Shown here piece by piece: positions 36,018 to 44,331 of a DNA stretch of 64,000 nt; positions within the stretch are counted from its first letter, which is position 1; each line of letters opens with the position of its first letter. Under the pieces are notes generated by a model. That model did not search any database, was not told the origin of the DNA, and saw nothing but the letters and a program-made list of their open reading frames with translations. The position numbers and the translations under genes were made by a program. This stretch comes from CAVTPD01 sp963736575 (GTDB lineage Bacteria > Bacteroidota > Bacteroidia > Cytophagales > JAAEPT01), in the NCBI GenBank assembly GCA_963736575.1, contig CAVTPD010000003.1, positions 310,001 to 374,000 of the forward strand, written 5' to 3'.

Positions 36018-37373
36018 ATGAAAAAACTATTATTAACCACCTCAGCCATCCTCGCTATCTCAATAGCAAAGGCTGAAGGAGACGCAGTTGCTGCTACTGC
36101 TATTACCTTTGGGGTTGACCACCTATGGGTATTGGTTTCTGCTGCACTTGTCTTCTTTATGCAAGCAGGGTTTAAAGCTTACGAAGTAGGAATGGTAAGG
36201 ATTGAACACCGAAATGCCGTAGGTATTAAGAATATTATTGACTGGATTGCCGGTTCTTTAATTTTCTATTTTATTGGTTTCGGCCTTATGTTTGGCAAAT
36301 CCTATCATGGACTATTTGGCACCGATTTATTTTTCGGTTCAAATATTGAAGGAAACCCCGACGGATCAAACTTAGGTATGATTTTCTTTCTTTTCCAAGT
36401 AGCCTTTGCAGGAACAGCCTTAACCATTGTCTCTGGGGCAATGTCTGAAAGAACAGGATTTATACCTTATATGACTGCTTCGGTAATAACAGCCTTAGTA
36501 ATCTACCCAATTTTTGGGCACTGGGTATGGGGGAATTTATTTTACGCAGACAATACTGCTTGGTTAGCCGACCTCGGCTTTATCGACTTTGCGGGATCTA
36601 CCGTAGTACATTCAATTGGCGCATGGGTAGCCTTAGTTGGTGTATGGATTGTAGGGCCCCGTTTAGGAAGATTTGACAGTGAAGGGAAACCAGTAAAAAT
36701 GAAAGCCTACAACTACAGTTATTCCGTATTAGGATTAATCATTCTATGGATGGGATGGTGGGGTTTTAACGGTGGTAGTGAATTAGCTTTAGACAGCGCT
36801 GTGGGTACCATTATATTAAACACAAACATTGCAGGAGCTGCTGCGGGTTTAGTTGCTTTTTTTCATAGTTATATCTTTCAGGACAAAAGCGAATTGTATG
36901 AAAAGTTACTTGGCGGCGTAGTTGGTGGTTTAGTAGCTATTACTGCTTGTTGTGCCAACGTAACTCCACTTGGTGCTTTAGGTGTAGGTGTAACGGCAGG
37001 GTTAGTACATAACTTTGCTTTCGACTTTTTATTAAACAAATTAAAATTAGACGACCCAGTAGGCGCAATACCTGTACATGGATTTTGTGGTGTGTGGGGA
37101 ACACTTTGTGTAGCTATCTTTGGTGTTTTAGACCCAGAGACCTCTCGTCTATATCAATTTGGAATTCAATTATTGGGTGTAGTTGTAGCTTTTGTTTTTA
37201 CCACAACAACTGCTTACATCATGTTTTCTATTCTAAAAAAGACAGTAGGGCTTAGAGTTCCTCCTCAAGAAGAAAAAACAGGTATCATTATTGGTGGCGA
37301 AAAATCAGATGCTAATGATGACAATATTGAAATGAGTGAAGAAGATCTTTTAAAACTATTAGGCCAGAAATAA
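36018..37373 (+). CDS. amt: Ammonium transporter (Amt family) with signal peptide
   Basis: 451 aa. Cleavable signal at about 1-20 (SAILAISIAKAEG), then 11 membrane helices. The Amt signature is seen at FMQAGFKAYEVGMVRIEHR, IVSGAMSERTGFI, and the twin pore histidines are in STVVHSIGAWVALVG and PVHGFCGVWGT. The cytosolic tail (GIIIGGEKSDANDDNIEMSE) is acidic. The usual GlnK/PII gene is not next to it and there is no PII fusion; instead a 64-aa gene follows 2 nt later. The long upstream gap (35849-36017) is AT-rich and probably holds the promoter; TATATTTA about 30 nt before the ATG is a weak -7 candidate. Confidence 0.96.
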   Translation: MKKLLLTTSAILAISIAKAEGDAVAATAITFGVDHLWVLVSAALVFFMQAGFKAYEVGMVRIEHRNAVGIKNIIDWIAGSLIFYFIGFGLMFGKSYHGLFGTDLFFGSNIEGNPDGSNLGMIFFLFQVAFAGTALTIVSGAMSERTGFIPYMTASVITALVIYPIFGHWVWGNLFYADNTAWLADLGFIDFAGSTVVHSIGAWVALVGVWIVGPRLGRFDSEGKPVKMKAYNYSYSVLGLIILWMGWWGFNGGSELALDSAVGTIILNTNIAGAAAGLVAFFHSYIFQDKSELYEKLLGGVVGGLVAITACCANVTPLGALGVGVTAGLVHNFAFDFLLNKLKLDDPVGAIPVHGFCGVWGTLCVAIFGVLDPETSRLYQFGIQLLGVVVAFVFTTTTAYIMFSILKKTVGLRVPPQEEKTGIIIGGEKSDANDDNIEMSEEDLLKLLGQK

Positions 37374-37375
37374 AC

Positions 37376-37570
37376 ATGTTCATGTCTGCGAAAGTACACC
37401 AAATCTCTGTAAGAATAGGTTCCGGTTACAACTTGATATCCAAGGATGATTATCAAAAAATACCGGTTGTTCAAAAAGTTAAATTAATCACCGAAAATAG
37501 AGTGCATTTTTTAGATGATTCTGGGAATGAAATCCCGAAACTTGAAGCTCTAAAATCACTTGCTAGTTAG
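37376..37570 (+). CDS. Small hypothetical protein co-transcribed with amt
   Basis: 64 aa (MFMSAKVHQISVRIGSGYNL...). An ATG 2 nt after the amt stop, or the next ATG two codons later, starts the frame. The protein is charged and soluble, with no signal peptide or membrane helix. IPVVQKVKLITENRVHFLDD suggests a short beta-barrel or beta-hairpin fold. I do not recognise it. Its tight spacing to amt and stop just before the convergent rimM stop support a real gene. It may modulate the transporter in place of GlnK, which is speculation. Confidence 0.6.
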   Translation: MFMSAKVHQISVRIGSGYNLISKDDYQKIPVVQKVKLITENRVHFLDDSGNEIPKLEALKSLAS

Positions 37571-37579
37571 GACCAAGAA

Positions 37580-38113
37580 TTAGTCTTCGGACAAATAAAC
37601 TTCTAATAAACCGTCTGGCAGCTCTACTTCTAGTATCTGCTGGGCTTTATTAACTTTTTTAATTAAAAAATCATTTACTGGCACCAAAACTTCTTTTCCT
37701 TGGTGATCTACAGACATAAGTACTTGCGGACCTGCTTCATAAAAATCAGTTACTAAACCTATTTCACCATGTACAGCATCAATTACTTGGTACCCTTTTA
37801 CCTCGTGGTAATAAAACTGATCTTTTTCTAATTTAGGCAACACATCTAGCGGCAAAAAAAGCCTAGCCCCTTTTAGTGCTTGCAAATCGTCTTCAGAATC
37901 AATCTCATCAAATTTGGCAAGAACCCTCCCGTCTGATGTAAAATTGTATTTTTCAAAAAAAAATGGAACCAGGTTGTGGTTTACTTCCACAAACACCGAT
38001 TCCAATTTTGTATAATCTTCGGGATAATCTACATCCAAATGAATCCAGAAAGCACCCTTAAAACCATGGTTTTTCTGAATAAAGCCTAATTCAAAACAAG
38101 ATTCTTTATTCAT
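37580..38113 (-). CDS. rimM: 16S rRNA-processing protein RimM
   Basis: 177 aa from the ATG at 38111-38113 (MNKESCFELGFIQKNHGFKG). The frame stays open upstream to 38302, but that part is the complement of the alanine-rich rpsP tail and encodes only Leu/Lys runs, so it is not coding. RimM binds S19 and helps 30S maturation. The N-terminal barrel ends at about residue 90; the PRC-barrel part begins YYHEVKGYQVIDAVHGEIGL and contains EVLVPVNDFLIKKV. It lies 13 nt after rpsP, its classical partner. Confidence 0.94.
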   Translation of the reverse strand: MNKESCFELGFIQKNHGFKGAFWIHLDVDYPEDYTKLESVFVEVNHNLVPFFFEKYNFTSDGRVLAKFDEIDSEDDLQALKGARLFLPLDVLPKLEKDQFYYHEVKGYQVIDAVHGEIGLVTDFYEAGPQVLMSVDHQGKEVLVPVNDFLIKKVNKAQQILEVELPDGLLEVYLSED

Positions 38114-38126
38114 AAAACCAGTTTTA

Positions 38127-38765
38127 TTATTTTTCTTCTTCTGCAGATTCTTCAGCAGCAGGAGCAGCTTCTTCAGTAGGAGCTTCTTCTGTAACAGCAG
38201 TAGTCTCTTCTTCAGCAGCAACTTCTTCAGGAGCATTTGCAGCTTCTTCAGCAGCAGTAGCAACAGCTTCAGCCTCAGCTTTAGCAGCGGCAGCAGCTTC
38301 AATTGCTTCTGCTTCTACTTTCTTAGCAGCAGCTTCAATATCCGCTTTAATTTTTAATCTATCAGCAGCTTCTTTTTTAACTTTATCTTCAGCAGCTTTA
38401 GCTTTAGCGTCTTTTAATGCAGTAGTTTTAGAATCTTTATCTTCAAGCCATACATTAAATTTTGCATCTGCTTCTTCTTGCGTAATAGCGCCTTTGTTTA
38501 CACCCACTTGTAAGTGTTTTTTAAGCATTACACCAGAAAGTGACAAAATTTTTCTAGCAGTTTCAGAAGGCTGTGCACCTGTCAAAACCCACTTTAAAGC
38601 ACTTTCAATATTAATATCAATGATATTAGGCTCAACATTAGGATCAAAAATCCCTAGTTTTTCAATGTAGCGACCATCACGTGGTGCTTTGGTATCGGTA
38701 ACAACCACTCTATAAACTGGTTTGTTCTTCTTACCACCTCTTTGTAATCTTATTCTTGTTGCCAT
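38127..38765 (-). CDS. rpsP: 30S ribosomal protein S16 with long alanine/glutamate-rich C-terminal extension
   Basis: 212 aa, against about 80-90 aa in E. coli. Residues 1-80 are canonical: MATRIRLQRGGKKNKPVYRV, VTDTKAPRDGRYIEKLGIFD, and a region ending PSETARKILSLSGVMLKK. From about residue 110 it is almost entirely Ala, Glu and Lys (AAAKAEAEAVATAAEEAANA), a helical, acidic tail. Such extensions on S16 are usual in Bacteroidota, although their purpose is unknown. It precedes rimM in the same transcript. Upstream is a 152-nt region shared with divergent yaaA. Confidence 0.97.
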   Translation of the reverse strand: MATRIRLQRGGKKNKPVYRVVVTDTKAPRDGRYIEKLGIFDPNVEPNIIDINIESALKWVLTGAQPSETARKILSLSGVMLKKHLQVGVNKGAITQEEADAKFNVWLEDKDSKTTALKDAKAKAAEDKVKKEAADRLKIKADIEAAAKKVEAEAIEAAAAAKAEAEAVATAAEEAANAPEEVAAEEETTAVTEEAPTEEAAPAAEESAEEEK

Positions 38766-38917
38766 ATCTTAAAATTGTTAGATGGAACCCGTCCATCTTT
38801 TTGGTTAATAGGGGGCAAAGATACCATTTTAACTCTTACCAATCAAACACCTTATTCTTATTTATATTTTGATGAGAACAACCATCCCTTTATTTTTACT
38901 AAATAGAACACTGAGCC

Positions 38918-39685
38918 ATGCTATTATTAATTTCACCTGCTAAGAATTTAGACTTCGATAGTGAGCCTATTACCGCCACTCATACTCTCCCCGAGTTTGA
39001 AAAAGAGTCTAAAAAATTGATTTCGGTATTAAAAAAAAAGAAAGTGGGCGAAATTGCAGAACTGATGAAGTTAAGCAATCCCTTAGCTACATTAAATTAT
39101 GAACGATACCACTCATTTTCATTTCCTTTTGATCTTGAAAATGCCAAACAAGCTGTTTTAGCATTTAACGGAGAGGTTTACACAGGAATTGATGCCAAAT
39201 CGTATTCGGAAGACGATTTTAAATACGCACAATCTCACTTAAGGATATTATCTGGCTTGTACGGTTTATTAAAGCCTTTAGACCTTATTCAGCCCTACCG
39301 TTTAGAAATGGGAACAAAGTTAGACATAAATGATAACGCTAAAAACTTATACGAATACTGGGACAATAAACTAACGGATAAAATCAATACCGCTCTTGGT
39401 GAATCAAATTCCGAATACATAATCAACTTAGCTTCTAACGAATATTTTAGAGCAGTTAAAAAAGACCTTCTAAAAGGAAAACTGATTAACTGTGCTTTTA
39501 AAGAGCATAAAAACGGTGCTTTTAAAATAATAATGGTCTATGCTAAAAAAGCCCGTGGCTTAATGAGTAGCTACATTATAAAGAACAAAATAGATACTAT
39601 TGATGGCATTAAGGCGTTCGATTTGGAAGGTTATTCTTTAAACCTTACATTATCTACCGAAACAGATTTCGTTTTTACCCGATAA
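38918..39685 (+). CDS. yaaA: Peroxide stress protein YaaA (DUF328)
   Basis: 255 aa. The diagnostic N-terminus MLLLISPAKNLDFDSEP is followed by ELMKLSNPLATLNYERYHSF, AVLAFNGEVYTGIDAKSY, LRILSGLYGLLKPLDLIQPY and RLEMGTKL. It ends with the conserved GYSLNLTLSTETDFVFTR. YaaA protects DNA and proteins from Fenton damage by limiting free iron in E. coli. It is divergent from rpsP. A small Cys-rich membrane-protein gene starts 3 nt after its stop. Confidence 0.95.
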   Translation: MLLLISPAKNLDFDSEPITATHTLPEFEKESKKLISVLKKKKVGEIAELMKLSNPLATLNYERYHSFSFPFDLENAKQAVLAFNGEVYTGIDAKSYSEDDFKYAQSHLRILSGLYGLLKPLDLIQPYRLEMGTKLDINDNAKNLYEYWDNKLTDKINTALGESNSEYIINLASNEYFRAVKKDLLKGKLINCAFKEHKNGAFKIIMVYAKKARGLMSSYIIKNKIDTIDGIKAFDLEGYSLNLTLSTETDFVFTR

Positions 39686-39688
39686 TTA

Positions 39689-39865
39689 ATGAATGAATTA
39701 ACTCAAAATATCACCATTATAGTTATTTGTGCTGCGGCCCTTGTTTTTTTAGTACTTAAATTCTACAAATCATTTACAGATAAAGGATGCGGTACAGGTT
39801 GTGGCGCATGTGGAGCGGTTGATTTCGAAAAAATGGAAAAGCAAATTAAAGCTGATCTAAAATAA
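39689..39865 (+). CDS. Small Cys-rich membrane protein, FeoB-associated type
   Basis: 58 aa, short enough to be missed by size filters. It begins MNELTQNITIIVICAAALVF, one membrane helix at about 8-26, then a cytosolic segment with Cys-rich GCGTGCGACGAVD and a basic/acidic tail ending KQIKADLK. The layout (helix, then a G-C-G-x-x-C-G-x-C pattern) is that of FeoB-associated Cys-rich membrane proteins, which are thought to aid ferrous iron handling. FeoB itself is not in the window. It is 3 nt after yaaA, whose product limits iron toxicity, so the pair may act together. Confidence 0.75.
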   Translation: MNELTQNITIIVICAAALVFLVLKFYKSFTDKGCGTGCGACGAVDFEKMEKQIKADLK

Positions 39866-39927
39866 CTACTTTTAATACATAGGTGTTTATCACTTTACGT
39901 TCAGATTACTAAAGAATAGCTAATTAC

Positions 39928-41619
39928 ATGGCAAACAGATGGCTTTTCAAAACCAAGCCCAATGCAGAAGAAGTTAAATCCCTTTCTTCAGAATTAAACA
40001 TTAATCCTTTTCTTTCTACTTTATTGCTGCAACGTGGCATTAACACTTTTCAGGATGCAAAAGATTTTTTTAGACCGAACTTAGCGCATTTAAACAATCC
40101 TTTTTTATTAAAGGACATGGACAAAGCGATAGACCGAATAAGTGACGCTATAGCTGCTGGAGAAAACATTTTAGTTTATGGCGATTACGATGTTGACGGT
40201 ACTACTTCCGTTGCCTTAGTTCATTCTTTTTTTGAACGCTTTAGCGAAAACATTGGGTTCTATGTACCCGACCGTTACAAAGAAGGTTATGGAATATCCT
40301 TGGCTGCTATAGATTTTGCAGAAGACAACGGCATTGATTTAATAATTGCCTTAGACTGCGGTATTAGAGCCATTAAACAAATAGAATACGCCAATACTAA
40401 AGGGATTGACGTAATTGTTTGCGATCACCACATTCCCGGAAAAGAATTACCACCTGCTTATGCCATTCTTAATGCCAAACAAACCGATTGCAATTACCCT
40501 TACAAAGAACTTTGCGGTGTAGGCGTTGGTTTTAAACTGGTTCAAGCTTTTTGTGAACAAAATACCATTCCGTTTTCTAGCATTACTTCTTTATTGCAAT
40601 ACGCTGCTATTGGTACCTGCGCCGATATTGTGCCGCTAACCGGTGAAAACCGAATTATTGTACACTTCGGCTTAAAAGAAATTAATGAACATCCTTTGCC
40701 CGGTATTCATGCTTTAATTCTGAAAGCGAAACTTACTTTCCCATTAAATGGAACCAACGTAGTTTTTGGAATTGCGCCACGGATTAATGCGGCCGGAAGA
40801 ATGGCACATGCCTCCCATTCGGTAGAAGTATTATTGCAAAAAGATTTAAAACAGGCCGAAAAATGGGCTTCTGAAATTGAAGCCTACAACGAAAACCGAA
40901 AAAATCTAGACGGAGAAACCACCAAAGAGGCACTAGAGATGATTCAAGAATCGGCTGGTGTAGACCGCTATTCTACCGTTCTTTTTAATAAAACTTGGAA
41001 CAAAGGCATTATTGGGATTGTGGCTTCCCGTTGTATTGAGCAATATTACAAACCCACTATTATCTTAACCGAATCGGGAGGAAAACTAACCGGGTCTGCC
41101 CGTTCGGTTGCCGATTTTGATATTCACGAAGCCTTAGAACATTGCGCCGAACACTTAGAACAATTTGGCGGTCATAAATTTGCAGCCGGTTTAACCTTAA
41201 ACGAAGACAATTTAATTGATTTTGCCAATGCTTTTGAACAACACGCTAAACAAAGCATTAAAATTGAAGACACGCAACCTACCATTGAAATAGATGAGGT
41301 ATTACCCTTTTCTGGCATTACCGATAAATTTTACGCCATATTAGCACAAATGGAACCTTACGGCCCCTGCAATATGCGTCCAGTTTTTGTAACCGAAAAC
41401 GTTATGGATTCCGGAGGATCAAAAATTGTTAAAGAAGAACATGTAAAACTTTCCCTTATTCAGGATGGAATAAAAATGGATGGAATTGCTTTTGGCATGG
41501 CAGACAAATTTCCCATTATTAAAAGCGGAAAACCTTTTAAAATCTGTTATTCTTTAGACGAAAATACCTTCAGAGAAAGAACTACTTTACAATTATTTAT
41601 TAGAGATATTACTGAATAA
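39928..41619 (+). CDS. recJ: Single-stranded-DNA-specific exonuclease RecJ
   Basis: 563 aa. A 5'-3' exonuclease for recombination and mismatch repair. The DHH-phosphoesterase motifs are GDYDVDGTTSVAL (motif I), ALDCGIRA, VCDHHIPGKELPPA (the DHH), and INAAGRMAHASHSVEVLL. The DHHA1 region has SGGKLTGSARSVADFDIH and QFGGHKFAAGLTL. The C-terminal OB fold is at about 455-560. Single gene with its own ATG, 62 nt before lptB. Confidence 0.96.
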   Translation: MANRWLFKTKPNAEEVKSLSSELNINPFLSTLLLQRGINTFQDAKDFFRPNLAHLNNPFLLKDMDKAIDRISDAIAAGENILVYGDYDVDGTTSVALVHSFFERFSENIGFYVPDRYKEGYGISLAAIDFAEDNGIDLIIALDCGIRAIKQIEYANTKGIDVIVCDHHIPGKELPPAYAILNAKQTDCNYPYKELCGVGVGFKLVQAFCEQNTIPFSSITSLLQYAAIGTCADIVPLTGENRIIVHFGLKEINEHPLPGIHALILKAKLTFPLNGTNVVFGIAPRINAAGRMAHASHSVEVLLQKDLKQAEKWASEIEAYNENRKNLDGETTKEALEMIQESAGVDRYSTVLFNKTWNKGIIGIVASRCIEQYYKPTIILTESGGKLTGSARSVADFDIHEALEHCAEHLEQFGGHKFAAGLTLNEDNLIDFANAFEQHAKQSIKIEDTQPTIEIDEVLPFSGITDKFYAILAQMEPYGPCNMRPVFVTENVMDSGGSKIVKEEHVKLSLIQDGIKMDGIAFGMADKFPIIKSGKPFKICYSLDENTFRERTTLQLFIRDITE

Positions 41620-41681
41620 GCGTTAACGCCTTTTCGTTTGTTTTATAAAACCATTATTTTGCTAAGCTTTCAACAGACCAT

Positions 41682-42419
41682 ATGATTTTAAAAGCTGATA
41701 ATTTATTTAAGAAGTATAAAAAGAGAATGGTAGTAAACGATGTCTCCATTGAAGTAAATCAAGGAGAAATTGTTGGATTATTAGGCCCTAACGGAGCAGG
41801 TAAAACCACTTCTTTTTATATGGTAGTCGGTTTAGTAAAACCTTTATCTGGCAAAGTAACGCTAGATGGCGAAGACATTACTAGTTTACCCGTTTACAAA
41901 AGAGCCCAACGCGGTTTAGGTTATTTGGCTCAGGAAGCCTCTGTATTTAGACAACTCACAGTAGAACAGAACATTAAAGCTGTTCTAGAAATGACCAAAA
42001 AACCGAAAGCTGAACAAAAAGAAATTGTAGAGGAATTAATTGAAGAGTTCAGTTTACATAAAGTACGCAAAAACTTAGGTATGTCTCTTTCCGGTGGCGA
42101 AAGAAGAAGAACCGAGATTGCCCGTGCTTTAGCCGTAAGTCCAAAATTTATTCTTTTGGATGAACCCTTTGCTGGCGTAGACCCTATTGCAGTAGAAGAA
42201 ATTCAAAAAATTGTTTTTAAGCTGAAGGATAAAAATATTGGCGTTTTAATAACCGACCACAATGTTACCGAAACACTTTCGATTACCGACCGTGCTTATC
42301 TTCAATTTGAAGGTTCTATTCTTGAAAAAGGAAAACCAGAAGACTTGGCTTCCGACGAAAGGGTAAAAGAACTGTATCTTGGTAGACACTACGAATTCAA
42401 AAGAAAGCGATTTGACTAA
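41682..42419 (+). CDS. lptB: LPS export ABC transporter ATP-binding protein
   Basis: 245 aa. Energises LPS extraction by LptFG in the inner membrane. Walker A LLGPNGAGKTTSFYM, Q-loop LGYLAQEASVFRQL, ABC signature LSGGERRRTEIARAL, Walker B FILLDEPFAGVDP and H-loop VLITDHNVTETL are all present. The typical LptB end matches YLGRHYEFKRKRFD. LptF/G genes are not adjacent. GH3 follows after 3 nt. Confidence 0.95.
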   Translation: MILKADNLFKKYKKRMVVNDVSIEVNQGEIVGLLGPNGAGKTTSFYMVVGLVKPLSGKVTLDGEDITSLPVYKRAQRGLGYLAQEASVFRQLTVEQNIKAVLEMTKKPKAEQKEIVEELIEEFSLHKVRKNLGMSLSGGERRRTEIARALAVSPKFILLDEPFAGVDPIAVEEIQKIVFKLKDKNIGVLITDHNVTETLSITDRAYLQFEGSILEKGKPEDLASDERVKELYLGRHYEFKRKRFD

Positions 42420-42422
42420 TTT

Positions 42423-43937
42423 ATGGCGTTAATCCACTCCATTTTTTCTTGGGTAATGAAAAAGCGAATACACCAAATGGAGTTGTTCGTTAAATATCCA
42501 TTTGATGTACAGGAAGAAGTTTTCAGAAATTTGATTGATTCTGCTAAAAGCACAGAATGGGGAAAAAAGTACGATTACAAAAGCATAAAATCGGTTAAAG
42601 AATACCAAGAACGCGTACCTATTTCTAGATACGAAGACATTTTTCCTTTCATAGACCGCATGATGCACGGCGAAAGAAACATTCTTTGGCCCAGCAAAAT
42701 TGATTGGTTTGCTAAATCTTCTGGCACTACCAATGCCCGAAGTAAATTTATACCTGTTTCTCCAGAATCCTTAGAAGACTGCCATTACAAAGCCGGAAAA
42801 GACATGCTTTCTCTGTATGTCAACAATTTCCCTAACTACAATCTTTTCTCTGGGAAAACCATTTCTATTGGCGGCACACACAAAGCTTTTGAAGGAAACC
42901 CAAGCGTATCTTACGGGGATGTTTCTGCTGTAATTATGGAAAACCTTCCGCTTTGGGCGCAGGTAATCCGTAGCCCTAGTCTAAAAGTAGCCCTTATGGA
43001 CGAATGGGAAGAGAAACTAAACCGAATGGTGGAAGAAACCATGCAGCAAAACATTACCAGTTTTACGGGTGTACCTACCTGGACCTTGGTTTTGCTACAG
43101 CGTGTGATGGATAAAAAAGGAGTAGATAATATTCTAGATGTATGGCCCGAATTAGAGTTATTTGTACATGGCGCGGTAGCATTCGACCCCTATAGAGAAA
43201 CCTTTAAAAAGCTAATACCTACTAGTAAAATGAGCTATATGGAAACCTACACCGCTTCGGAAGGTTTCTTTGGCATACAAGATATTCCTGATGTGCATGA
43301 AATGTTATTAATGCTGGATTATGGCATTTTTTACGAATTTGTACCCATGGACCAATGGGGTTCTGAAAACCCAAAAGCCCTAACATTAGAAGAGGTAGAA
43401 CTGAATAAAAACTACGCGGTCATTATAAGCACCAATGCCGGTTTGTGGCGTTATGTTTTAGGTGACACGGTTCGGTTTACCAACCTCTCTCCTTTCCGAA
43501 TTAAGATTTCTGGCAGGACTAAGCATTTTATAAATGCTTTTGGCGAAGAGCTAATCATGGAAAATGCCAACGAAGCCATTGCTTACGCTTGTAAAATGAC
43601 TAATTCGGAAGTAGAAGAATTTACCGCTGCGCCTATTTATTTTGTAGGTACCGAAAAAGGCGGACACGAATGGATTATTGAATTCCGCAAAATACCGGAA
43701 GACCAAGAACATTTTAATTACTTGTTGGATAAAAAACTGCGTGAAGTTAATTCAGACTACGACGCCAAACGTTACAAATCCATTGCCTTAGACAAGCCTT
43801 TAATCCATGTAGTGCCCAAAGACACTTTTTACAAATGGATGGAATCTAGAGGGAAATTAGGCGGCCAAAATAAAGTACCGCGTTTAGCCAACAACCGTGA
43901 ATACTTGGATGATATTAAAAAGAAGTTTGGGATTTAG
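42423..43937 (+). CDS. GH3-family (auxin-responsive GH3-like) acyl-adenylate ligase
   Basis: 504 aa. Bacterial GH3 homologue of the ANL-type acyl acid-amido synthetases. Motifs: YEDIFPFIDRMMHGERNILW, SSGTTNARSKFIPVS (phosphate-binding loop), MSYMETYTASEGFFGIQD (the (Y/H)xxSEG motif), WRYVLGDTVRFTN and SGRTKHFINAFGEELI. No signal peptide. It should adenylate a carboxylic acid and join it to an amine; the substrate in Bacteroidota is unknown. Spacing of 3 nt to lptB suggests an envelope or lipid setting. Confidence 0.92.
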   Translation: MALIHSIFSWVMKKRIHQMELFVKYPFDVQEEVFRNLIDSAKSTEWGKKYDYKSIKSVKEYQERVPISRYEDIFPFIDRMMHGERNILWPSKIDWFAKSSGTTNARSKFIPVSPESLEDCHYKAGKDMLSLYVNNFPNYNLFSGKTISIGGTHKAFEGNPSVSYGDVSAVIMENLPLWAQVIRSPSLKVALMDEWEEKLNRMVEETMQQNITSFTGVPTWTLVLLQRVMDKKGVDNILDVWPELELFVHGAVAFDPYRETFKKLIPTSKMSYMETYTASEGFFGIQDIPDVHEMLLMLDYGIFYEFVPMDQWGSENPKALTLEEVELNKNYAVIISTNAGLWRYVLGDTVRFTNLSPFRIKISGRTKHFINAFGEELIMENANEAIAYACKMTNSEVEEFTAAPIYFVGTEKGGHEWIIEFRKIPEDQEHFNYLLDKKLREVNSDYDAKRYKSIALDKPLIHVVPKDTFYKWMESRGKLGGQNKVPRLANNREYLDDIKKKFGI

Positions 43938-44331
43938 TTAGTGCAACGCGCTGCACAATTGAAAAACGCTTGAGCTAGAAAGAGAGTTAACAGTTGAAAA
44001 CCCTACTAGCAGACACACTAATATAGTACCCAATTTAACTATTAGCTAACTACTAGCGTCATCATCGGACCTGATCCGGTGATCCCTCAAATATTGGCAG
44101 GAATGGGTATAAATTCCTTCTTATTTGCAAGTTACAGTGAAGTTTCTTCGAGAGATTCCTACCGATAATTATCGGCAGGAATGACGTTCCATCGTAGACT
44201 TCTTTGAAAACTGAAACTAAGTATGATGCAAGACCAGAGGAGTGTTTTTATTTTAATCTTTCTCTTGCTTTGATTTGCCCAGCTAACGCAAGTGTTTTTC
44301 ACTTGTGCTTTACGTGCATTTCAGCTCTAGT
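43938..44331. other. 394-bp non-coding spacer with several palindromes
   Basis: No plausible gene on either strand; the open frames that run into it from about 44204 are antisense to the reductase gene and have no coding character. It holds at least three hairpin-forming segments: GTGCA...TGCAC (43941-43956), the stretch around 44057-44086 with GGACCTGATCC, and the palindrome at 44155-44182. The mosaic of short inverted repeats is typical of inactive intergenic repeat elements. No tRNA, tmRNA or riboswitch was recognised. Confidence 0.6.
44155..44182. repeat. 28-nt palindromic intergenic repeat element
   Basis: ATTCCT-A-CCGATAATTATCGG-C-AGGAAT is a near-perfect palindrome with an A/C mismatch, followed by GACG. 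This resembles the ATTCCT...AGGAATGACG elements scattered between genes in many Bacteroidota and other bacteria. A related half (GGAAT...ATTCC) lies at about 44100-44117. Confidence 0.6.

Noticed and set aside
38114..38302. N-terminal extension of rimM rich in Leu and Lys
   Set aside because: It is the shifted-frame complement of the alanine-rich rpsP tail. The RimM family start MNKESCFELGF is at 38113.
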